Origin: a bacterium
GTDB lineage: Bacteria > Bacillota > Clostridia > Lachnospirales > Lachnospiraceae
DNA: 27,625 bases
NCBI GenBank assembly: GCA_004562765.1
Contig: SFRL01000042.1
Coordinates: forward strand, 1 to 27,625
Reading direction: 5' to 3'
A model generated the notes under the pieces. That model ran no database searches, was not told the origin of the DNA, and saw only the letters and a program-made list of their open reading frames with translations. The position numbers and the translations under genes are program-made. Positions 21,407 through 27,625 of the stretch are shown in pieces. How positions within the stretch are numbered: the stretch's first letter is position 1; each line of letters starts with the position of its first letter.

Positions 21407-21435
21407 ATGACATTTATGCCCGAATATGCTAATAT
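21407..21435 (+). promoter_or_regulatory. Candidate promoter of uppP-ftsK
   Basis: ATGACA (21407-21412), a 17-bp spacer and TAATAT (21430-21435) with TGC just before it form a plausible extended -10 promoter, about 40 nt before the uppP ATG. Read-through from tepA is also possible, since no terminator is seen between them. Confidence 0.5.
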
Positions 21436-21474
21436 ATAAAAATATATGGTTAGCTATCAAAAAGGAGGCAGGGA

Positions 21475-22350
21475 ATGTCATTATTTGAAGCAATTCTGAT
21501 GGGTATCATTCAGGGAGTGACGGAGTTTTTGCCTGTGAGCAGTTCCGGACATCTGGCGCTTTTTAAGATATTATTCAATGTGGAGGATGTGGGACTGCTG
21601 TTCGATGTGATCCTTCATCTCGGTACACTGATCGCGATTTTCGCAGTTTACTATAAAGATATATGGAAGATGATCAGGGAAGGATTTGCCATTATTGCCG
21701 ATGTATGTCGGAATGTGGGTATCCTTTTCTCAAATCTTGCAAACAGGAAAAAGGGCGGTTATCACCATGTGGTGTGCAATGGTTATCGGAAGTTTGTGAT
21801 GCTTGTGATCGTCTCCACGATCCCAACCGGCATTATCGGCGTTTTGGATGCCAGTCTGGTTGAAATGGCATCTAAAATACTGATCGTTCCGGGCGTCTGT
21901 CTGATCATCACAAGCATGCTGCTTTTGCTTGCAGATCACTGCAAGGGTGGGGATAAGCTGCCAAAGCAGGTGACTTATTCGAATGCTTTTATCATCGGTA
22001 TCGCACAGGGAGTGGCGACGATGCCCGGCCTGTCGCGCTCCGGAACGACGATCGCCGCATGTCTGCTCAGCGGTTTTAACCGCAAATTTGCAGTGAAATA
22101 TTCGTTTATCATGTCCATTCCTGCAGTTCTGGGTTCACTCGTGTTTGAACTCTCGGATCTTGCCAGCGTATCATTTACAAGTACGGAGATCATGTATTAT
22201 CTGATCGGAATGGCAGTAGCGGCAGTTGTGGGATATATTTGCATCAAGGCGATGCTCTATGTGGTACGTCAGAAAAAATTTACCGGATTTGCGATCTACT
22301 GTTTTGTCATAGGTGCAATTTCCGTAGGTGTGTATTTTTATCAGGTGTAG
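21475..22350 (+). CDS. uppP: Undecaprenyl-diphosphate phosphatase
   Basis: UppP (BacA) removes a phosphate from undecaprenyl diphosphate, recycling the lipid carrier for cell-wall synthesis and giving bacitracin tolerance. The 291-residue integral membrane protein has both catalytic signatures: QGVTEFLPVSSSGH at 13-26 with E17, and PGLSRSGTT at 184-192 with R188. These sit among about eight hydrophobic segments. AAGGAGG precedes the ATG. ftsK follows after about 30 bp, suggesting co-transcription. Confidence 0.96.
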   Translation: MSLFEAILMGIIQGVTEFLPVSSSGHLALFKILFNVEDVGLLFDVILHLGTLIAIFAVYYKDIWKMIREGFAIIADVCRNVGILFSNLANRKKGGYHHVVCNGYRKFVMLVIVSTIPTGIIGVLDASLVEMASKILIVPGVCLIITSMLLLLADHCKGGDKLPKQVTYSNAFIIGIAQGVATMPGLSRSGTTIAACLLSGFNRKFAVKYSFIMSIPAVLGSLVFELSDLASVSFTSTEIMYYLIGMAVAAVVGYICIKAMLYVVRQKKFTGFAIYCFVIGAISVGVYFYQV

Positions 22351-22386
22351 CGGATACTTGCCTGAAGTAGTGAAGGAGTAATGAGA

Positions 22387-25185
22387 ATGTCCGGTCAGAG
22401 TCAGAAAAATCGGAAAAATCAGAAGAATACTGCGACCAGTAGCAGAAATGGAAAAACGACAGCAAAAAACACGAGATCAAACGCGGAAACGGTGGATCAT
22501 GACAGTGTATATCAGGAGGTCATCCTGTGGGTGATGCTGGCGGTATCGATCGTGTTATTTGTCAGCAACTTCGGTGTCGGTGGAAAAGTGGGCGACCTTT
22601 TGAGTAGCTTTTTGTTCGGTGTGTGCGGACTGCTGGCATACATATTTCCGATCCTGCTTTTTGTAGGAACGGTTTTTGTGCTTTCAAACGGAAAGAATCG
22701 TGTTGCAGTGATAAAAGTGATCGCAGCGGTTCTTTTTGTCTGTTTTTTATGTTTGTTTTTGGAACTGGTATCCGGTGTGACAGAGGATTATTCACCGGTC
22801 AATTCTTACATGCACGGTATGAGGGAGCATAACGGCGGCGGTTTTCTGGGCGGTCTGTTTGCGTGGCTGATCTGCCCGAATTTTGGCAGAGTCAGCGCCT
22901 ATGTGATTGATTTTATCGTCCTGATCATCACAATGGTGATCGTGACGGAGCGCTCCGCGTGGAAGCATGTGCAAAAAGGCGGACAGCGTGTCTATGAGTC
23001 GGCAAAAGAGAGTAATGAACGTCTGCATGAGATGCAGGTACAGCGCAGGGAGGAACGCGCGCTTAGACGGATGGAACGAAAGGTTTCCGGTGTGTCGGCT
23101 GACACGAAGCTGACTCCGGACAAGGAAGCGTATACACCGTCTGATGCCTTGACGGAGATCACACCGGAAAGTTATGCGCGATTCCCTGAAAAACAGATGT
23201 TTGAGGACAGATTTGTTGAAAAATTGTCATTTGATAACATATCTGATGCTCTGGGAGGGATACACGCAGCTGAGCCGGCGGTTACAGCCAAACGTCAGGT
23301 GAGTCTGGAGCCGGTAATGGAACCGGAGACAGCGCAGGAAGAAGAAACGATTCCGGTATTTTCGCCGGAACTGCAAAAACTTTTTGCGCAGGCAGAGCCG
23401 GAAGATGCACCTGTGTCTCTTCCGGAGGTGTTGCCATCGTCAGAGCCCTTTGCAGAACACGAATTTGATCAGGAGGTTCCCTTTGAACCGGAAACCGAAT
23501 ATCAAGCGCCGCCGGAGCCGGAGCCTGATCCTGAACCTGCCCCGAAGCCCGAAGCACGCAAAACGCATACGGAGAGCAACGGCGGTACGACTTCTGCTCC
23601 GGTGCGCAATCCAAAGATGAATGCGGTAGAAGCGGAAAATGAAGTACAGGCGATCGCAGAGGAGATTGAGCAGCAGCCCCAGGTAAAGCGTACATATGTA
23701 TTTCCGCCGGTGGACCTTTTGAAAAAGGGAAACCCGCGCCAGCAGGGAGACAGCAAGCAGCACCTGCAGCAGACAGCATTAAAGCTGCAGCAGACATTAA
23801 AAAATTTTGGAGTCAATGTGACGATCTCAAATGTGAGCTGTGGTCCGACTGTTACGCGCTATGAGATACAGCCGGAGATGGGTGTCAAGGTCAGCAAGAT
23901 CGTCAATCTGACCGATGACATCAAGTTAAATCTGGCGGCAGCGGACATCCGTATGGAAGCGCCGATTCCCGGAAAAGCGGCGATCGGTATTGAGGTTCCG
24001 AATAAGGAAACACTTCCGGTTATGTTCCGGGATCTCGTTGAATCTGAAGAATTTAAACAGCATCCTTCAAGTATTGCATTTGCAGCCGGACGCGACATCG
24101 GCGGACAGGTGATCATGGCGGATATTGCAAAGATGCCGCATTTATTGATCGCAGGCGCAACAGGTTCCGGTAAATCCGTATGTATCAATACGATCATCAT
24201 GTCGCTTCTCTACCGGGCGGATCCGGAAAATGTCAAGTTGATCCTGATCGATCCGAAAGTGGTGGAATTATCGGTTTATAACGGGATCCCGCATTTGTTC
24301 ATTCCGGTGGTGACAGATCCGAAGAAGGCTGCGGGTGCCTTAAACTGGGCAGTTGCAGAGATGACGGAGCGCTATCAGAAATTTGCGGCATACGGTGTTC
24401 GTGATCTGAAAGGTTACAATGCAAAGGTGGAGAGCATTGCGGATATCAATGATCCGGACAAGCCGCAAAAGCTGCCGCAGATCGTCATTATCGTGGATGA
24501 GCTTGCGGATCTGATGATGGTGGCACCGGGGGATGTGGAGGATGCCATCTGTCGTCTGGCACAGCTGGCACGTGCATGCGGCATCCACCTGATCATTGCG
24601 ACGCAGCGTCCGTCCGTGAATGTCATCACAGGTCTGATCAAGGCGAACATGCCCAGCCGCATCGCGTTTTCCGTGACATCCGGTGTCGATTCCCGTACGA
24701 TCCTCGATATGGTCGGAGCGGAAAAACTGCTGGGAAAAGGTGACTGCCTCTATTATCCGCAGGGATTGAACAAGCCTCTGCGCGTGCAGGGAGCCTTTGT
24801 ATCCGACCAGGAAGTGGCGAACGTGGTAGATTTTATTAAAGAAAGTTATGGGCAGGCAGCCTATGACAATTCGATCGAAGAGAAGATGAATAAGATCTCT
24901 GAGAGTACAGGCAGTATGAGTGCAGGCGGCACGGCTGCTGCCGGTGGTGATACAGACGGCAGAGATGCATACTTTGTGGATGCCGCGAAGCTTTTGATGG
25001 ACAAGGATAAGGCGTCTATCGGTATGCTGCAGCGCTATTTTAAGATCGGGTTTAACCGGGCGGCGCGAATTATGGATCAGCTGGAAGAGGCTGGTGTTGT
25101 CGGTCCCGAGGAGGGTACGAAGCCCAGACAGATACTGATGAGTCCGGAGACATTTGATGCGCTGCTGGAGGATGGCTCTTTTTAG
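22387..25185 (+). CDS. DNA translocase FtsK/SpoIIIE
   Basis: This DNA pump moves chromosomes through the closing septum in division and, in spore formers, into the forespore. The 932-residue protein has a polar N terminus and four membrane segments near 40-190. A long acidic Pro/Glu-rich linker, worst near 300-395 (PEPEPDPEPAPKPEA), follows. The FtsK alpha/beta motor has Walker A GATGSGKS at 590-597 and Walker B IVIIVDELAD from 699. The gamma winged-helix domain occupies about 860-932 (LMDKDKASIGMLQRYFKIGFNRAARIMDQLEEAGVVGPEEGTKPR), which reads KOPS/SRS DNA polarity sites. The ATG at 22387 has AAGGAG 8 nt away; the in-frame ATG at 22381 is only 2 nt from it. FtsK and SpoIIIE cannot be told apart safely by sequence alone, so no symbol is given. 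Confidence 0.95.
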   Translation: MSGQSQKNRKNQKNTATSSRNGKTTAKNTRSNAETVDHDSVYQEVILWVMLAVSIVLFVSNFGVGGKVGDLLSSFLFGVCGLLAYIFPILLFVGTVFVLSNGKNRVAVIKVIAAVLFVCFLCLFLELVSGVTEDYSPVNSYMHGMREHNGGGFLGGLFAWLICPNFGRVSAYVIDFIVLIITMVIVTERSAWKHVQKGGQRVYESAKESNERLHEMQVQRREERALRRMERKVSGVSADTKLTPDKEAYTPSDALTEITPESYARFPEKQMFEDRFVEKLSFDNISDALGGIHAAEPAVTAKRQVSLEPVMEPETAQEEETIPVFSPELQKLFAQAEPEDAPVSLPEVLPSSEPFAEHEFDQEVPFEPETEYQAPPEPEPDPEPAPKPEARKTHTESNGGTTSAPVRNPKMNAVEAENEVQAIAEEIEQQPQVKRTYVFPPVDLLKKGNPRQQGDSKQHLQQTALKLQQTLKNFGVNVTISNVSCGPTVTRYEIQPEMGVKVSKIVNLTDDIKLNLAAADIRMEAPIPGKAAIGIEVPNKETLPVMFRDLVESEEFKQHPSSIAFAAGRDIGGQVIMADIAKMPHLLIAGATGSGKSVCINTIIMSLLYRADPENVKLILIDPKVVELSVYNGIPHLFIPVVTDPKKAAGALNWAVAEMTERYQKFAAYGVRDLKGYNAKVESIADINDPDKPQKLPQIVIIVDELADLMMVAPGDVEDAICRLAQLARACGIHLIIATQRPSVNVITGLIKANMPSRIAFSVTSGVDSRTILDMVGAEKLLGKGDCLYYPQGLNKPLRVQGAFVSDQEVANVVDFIKESYGQAAYDNSIEEKMNKISESTGSMSAGGTAAAGGDTDGRDAYFVDAAKLLMDKDKASIGMLQRYFKIGFNRAARIMDQLEEAGVVGPEEGTKPRQILMSPETFDALLEDGSF

Positions 25186-25264
25186 TTGCCATGCATCCGT
25201 AAGAAGCTGCCGGTGGCAGGTTCTGTAGGTGGGATTGGAACAAAAAAATTTGGAGGATAAACAG

Positions 25265-26104
25265 ATGGCACAACTGATCGATGGAAAGAAAATTTCACAG
25301 GAAATCAAGGATGAGCTGAAGGAAAAGGTCAAGGAACTGAAAGGACAGGGCATTGAAGGTGCTCTGGCAGTCATTCAGGTTGGAAGTGATCCGGCTTCAT
25401 CTGTCTATGTGCGGAACAAAAAAAGAGCGTGTGAGTATATCGGTATCCGCTCCGAGAGCTACGAGCTGCCGGAAGATACGACGGAGAAAGAACTGCTGAC
25501 ACTGATCGAAAAGCTGAATAAAGATCCGAAGATCAATGGAATCCTTTGCCAGCTGCCGGTTCCGGCACATATGGATGAGAACAAGATCATTCGCACGATC
25601 GCTCCGGAAAAGGATGTGGATGGATTTCATACACAGAATGTCGGCGCACTTGTTGTGGGCCAGCAGGGGTTCGTGTCCTGCACACCGGCGGGTGTCATTC
25701 AGCTCTTAAAACGTTCGGGAATTGAAATCGCAGGAAAGAATTGTGTTGTTGTGGGAAGAAGCAATATTGTCGGAAAACCGATGGCACTTCTGATGCTTCG
25801 GGAGAACGCCACTGTGACGATCTGTCATTCACGGACGGCGGATCTGAAAGCGATGTGCAAACAGGCCGATATTCTGATCGTTGCTGTCGGAAAACCCAAG
25901 ATGATCACTGCGGAGTATGTGAAAGAGGGAGCGACAGTCATTGATGTCGGCATTCACAGACAGGAGGATGGTAAACTTTGCGGTGATGTGGATTTTGAAC
26001 AGGTTGAGCCGGTTGCCGGCGCCATCACACCGGTTCCCGGGGGTGTTGGACCAATGACGATCGCGATGCTGATGAACAATTGTGTGGAAGCTATGGCAAG
26101 ATAA
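25265..26104 (+). CDS. folD: Methylenetetrahydrofolate dehydrogenase / cyclohydrolase
   Basis: FolD interconverts methylene-, methenyl- and formyl-tetrahydrofolate. The 279-residue protein has the substrate motif SDPASSVYVRNKKRACEYIGI holding the catalytic lysine, KINGILCQLPVPAHMDENKI, CTPAGVIQLL, the NADP-binding CVVVGRSNIVGKPMALLML, and the C-terminal PVPGGVGPMTIAMLMNN. The ATG at 25265 is set by GGAGG 8 nt upstream. An earlier in-frame start at 25229 adds 12 unlikely residues. The 79-bp gap from ftsK has only a 5-bp hairpin, so co-transcription is possible. Confidence 0.97.
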   Translation: MAQLIDGKKISQEIKDELKEKVKELKGQGIEGALAVIQVGSDPASSVYVRNKKRACEYIGIRSESYELPEDTTEKELLTLIEKLNKDPKINGILCQLPVPAHMDENKIIRTIAPEKDVDGFHTQNVGALVVGQQGFVSCTPAGVIQLLKRSGIEIAGKNCVVVGRSNIVGKPMALLMLRENATVTICHSRTADLKAMCKQADILIVAVGKPKMITAEYVKEGATVIDVGIHRQEDGKLCGDVDFEQVEPVAGAITPVPGGVGPMTIAMLMNNCVEAMAR

Positions 26105-26144
26105 TGGATACTGAAACAAATTGGACAGTTATGAGAGGAAAGCC

Positions 26145-27263
26145 ATGAAGTGTGCGAAATGCGGTGAGGAGATAAAATCAGGCAATCTGTATTGCTCAAA
26201 GTGTGGTGCGGAAGTACAGATCGTTTCTGCCTATAACGTGATGGAAGATGAGTTTTTTTTGGATTTCCGTAATCAGGAGATAGGAGATGTATCGCTGCGG
26301 AGTGTGACAAATAATAGGACTGCACTGCAGAAAAAAAATCTTTATCTCAGTATACTTACTGCAATTGCAGGCTTTCTGGTACTTCTTGTAATCGCGTTTC
26401 TTGTGAGAATGCACATCAGTAATGAAGGAAAAGAGGCAGAGCCCGGGTATTACATGCAGTTCGTACAGGCACTGGCTGATTCCGATGATAAAAAAGCCAA
26501 TGCCTGTCTGGAGCAGAGTATATCTGAGGCTTCGGATCCATTGAACGATCGATTCTGGATGGCATGGTTGTATGGAAAGCAAGGTAAAACCGAGGAACAG
26601 ATAAATGTGCTGAAACAGATACTTTCGATCGATGGTGAAAATATATACGCTTGTAGGGAACTGATCAGCGTGTATGTGGAAGCGGGTGATTTCGAAGAAC
26701 TGCATGAGTTTTATGATGCATGTGCCGGAAGCAGACTGACTGCGCTATTTATTGATTATCTGGTGGAGGCTCCGGTGATCGAATTGCCGGAACAACCGAT
26801 GCGGGAGGGGGATTTTTTGACAATTACTGCCCTTGACGGGCTCAATGTATACTATACGCTGGACGGATCATCACCGATTACGAATGGCACGCTTTATTAT
26901 GCGCCGATTCGTCTTTCCACAGGCACTTATACGCTGCAGGCAACCGCATGCAATGAGAAAGGCTATTACAGTTCGATTGTCTCTCAGGAACTGACTGTGG
27001 AAAAACATTATCAGCTCGGCATGCCTCAGGTCACACCGGACAGCGGTGAGTATCTTGCGCCTCAGACCATTTATGTCAATGTGCCTGAGGGCTGCAGTGC
27101 GTATTACACGTGGAACGGATCCAATCCGACAACTGCTTCCAGGAAATATAACGGCGGAATATCCATGCCGGAAGGAAATAATGTACTGTCGGTCATACTT
27201 GTGGATGCATATGGGAACGTGAGCAGTGTCCAGAGAGTGAATTACATCTACATGCCTCAGTAA
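26145..27263 (+). CDS. Membrane-anchored zinc-ribbon protein with chitobiase-C-terminal-like repeats
   Basis: This 372-residue protein has a modular layout. A zinc ribbon (C3-x2-C6 ... C17-x2-C20) lies in the cytoplasm, followed by an acidic linker and one membrane helix near 66-88 (LYLSILTAIAGFLVLLVIAFLV). A helical TPR-like section comes next, near 95-200 (FWMAWLYGKQGKTEEQINVLKQIL). Two repeats of the chitobiase/beta-hexosaminidase C-terminal type follow: YYTLDGSSPITNGTLYY near 235 and YYTWNGSNPTTASRKYNG near 318, each followed by an L-x-V/A-x-A-x-D/N-x-x-G-x-x-S strand. There is no catalytic glycosidase domain. It may be a surface or septum-associated scaffold; the real function is unknown. 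GAGAGGA before ATG 26145 favours this start over a TTG at 26121. Confidence 0.85.
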   Translation: MKCAKCGEEIKSGNLYCSKCGAEVQIVSAYNVMEDEFFLDFRNQEIGDVSLRSVTNNRTALQKKNLYLSILTAIAGFLVLLVIAFLVRMHISNEGKEAEPGYYMQFVQALADSDDKKANACLEQSISEASDPLNDRFWMAWLYGKQGKTEEQINVLKQILSIDGENIYACRELISVYVEAGDFEELHEFYDACAGSRLTALFIDYLVEAPVIELPEQPMREGDFLTITALDGLNVYYTLDGSSPITNGTLYYAPIRLSTGTYTLQATACNEKGYYSSIVSQELTVEKHYQLGMPQVTPDSGEYLAPQTIYVNVPEGCSAYYTWNGSNPTTASRKYNGGISMPEGNNVLSVILVDAYGNVSSVQRVNYIYMPQ

Positions 27264-27273
27264 AAATAAATAC

Positions 27274-27338
27274 AAAAAGAGATATATTCGCTGCTCCGAT
27301 TCGGTCGGGTAAAATCGCATAGAATACATCTCTTTTTT
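27274..27338. terminator. Long bidirectional terminator-like hairpin
   Basis: aaaaagagatatattc (27274-27289) and gaatacatctcttttt (27322-27337) pair at 15 of 16 positions (one A-C mismatch in plus-strand RNA, a G-U in minus-strand RNA) around a 32-nt loop, with T or A runs at both ends. It lies between the plus-strand gene ending at 27263 and the minus-strand xpt ending at 27361, so it should serve both. Confidence 0.8.
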
Positions 27339-27360
27339 ATTTTTATTAATTACAGTGTAA

Positions 27361-27625
27361 TCATTCTTCTATAAATTCAATATAGTCTTTATCCATTTTA
27401 GCAATTCGTGCCAGTGAATACACATCAATACCCTGTGAGGTCAGCTTTTCTCGGCCGGGCTGGAAGGATTTTTCGATAAGGATTCCGATGCCGGCGATCG
27501 TTGCATACGCTTTACGGATCAGCCGCAGTGCACCGGTGGCTGCCTCGCCGTTTGCCAGAAAATCGTCTACGATGAGTACGTGGTCATCGGCCGTAATGTA
27601 TTTGCTGGAGAGAGTCAGCTCATAA
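27361..27625 (-). CDS. xpt: Xanthine phosphoribosyltransferase, C-terminal part (cut by window edge)
   Basis: The last 87 codons of a minus-strand gene are present, ending in TGA at 27363-27361; the start lies beyond the window. The product contains the PRPP-binding motif VLIVDDFLANGEAATG, then IAGIGILIEKSFQPGR and VYSLARIAKM near the end. This is the pattern of Xpt, which salvages xanthine to XMP with PRPP. A family member of about 190 residues would place the 5' end some 310 bp outside. Purine riboswitches often control xpt, but that region is not visible here. Confidence 0.9.
   Translation of the reverse strand, partial: YELTLSSKYITADDHVLIVDDFLANGEAATGALRLIRKAYATIAGIGILIEKSFQPGREKLTSQGIDVYSLARIAKMDKDYIEFIEE

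Noticed and set aside
25186..25264. Terminator between ftsK and folD
   Set aside because: Only a 5-bp stem (ctgcc/ggcag) with no T-run is present; too weak to call.
24340..25374. 344-codon frame antisense to ftsK/spoIIIE
   Set aside because: It mirrors a strongly conserved coding sequence; its Cys/His/Arg-rich product is typical of an antisense shadow, and there is no ribosome binding site.
1..27625. CRISPR array, tRNA or rRNA genes, or a defence island
   Set aside because: No regularly spaced repeats, no cloverleaf or rRNA signatures, and apart from Rpn and MazF no defence-type genes were seen on either strand.

Overview
The window looks like core chromosome of an anaerobic Firmicute of the Clostridia, most likely a Lachnospiraceae-type gut bacterium. 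Supporting signs are strong AGGAGG-type ribosome binding sites, the oxygen-independent thiamine route (ThiH rather than ThiO), Rex, a TepA-UppP-FtsK/SpoIIIE cluster, and small Gly/Cys-rich and zinc-ribbon proteins of the kind common in that family. No tRNA, rRNA, CRISPR array, integrase or complete insertion sequence was seen. This assignment rests on gene content read by eye, not on a database search.

Layout. (1) 1-1533 is an AT-richer, gene-poor accessory patch. It holds a broken open frame, three RNA-type hairpins, a short remnant of an Rpn gene tail and one intact Rpn-family PD-(D/E)XK nuclease gene. (2) 1535-6918, minus strand, is a complete thiazole/thiamine operon in transcription order thiS-thiF-thiG-thiH-tenI-thiE-thiD. 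It is driven by a good sigma-A promoter and gated by a TPP riboswitch followed by a textbook intrinsic terminator. (3) 6963-8089 holds four small genes: a translationally coupled pair of unknown function (minus), a 51-residue protein (plus), and a 71-residue Cys/Gly-rich protein with an internal 30-residue duplication (minus). The last two converge on a perfect 12-bp bidirectional terminator. (4) 8317-13084, plus strand, has icd (eukaryote-type NADP isocitrate dehydrogenase), an ABC-F ATPase, rex behind a near-consensus promoter overlapped by a probable Rex operator, and a coiled-coil protein. (5) 13140-16315 has nnr-alr-mazF, the last without a visible antitoxin gene. (6) 16429-20564 has a CBS/CorC protein, a YebC/TACO1 factor, a zinc-ribbon CFI-box protein and glgA. 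(7) 20692-27263 has tepA, uppP, ftsK/spoIIIE, folD and a membrane-anchored zinc-ribbon/chitobiase-C-terminal-like protein. (8) The right edge carries the 3' end of xpt on the minus strand.

How it works together. The thi operon makes the thiazole half of thiamine: ThiF/ThiS deliver sulfur, ThiH makes dehydroglycine from tyrosine, ThiG closes the ring and TenI aromatises it. ThiD and ThiE then prepare the pyrimidine and join the halves, with TPP shutting the operon off. No thiC is present, so the pyrimidine must come from elsewhere. Rex (NADH/NAD+ sensing) and Nnr (repair of hydrated NAD(P)H) sit within 1 kb of each other and are separated by the coiled-coil gene. Alr and UppP serve cell-wall synthesis and FtsK serves chromosome segregation.

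I see no clear new multi-gene system. The most unusual material is the hairpin-rich Rpn patch, the small-protein cluster at 6963-8089, the Rex operator over its own -35 box, and the orphan MazF.
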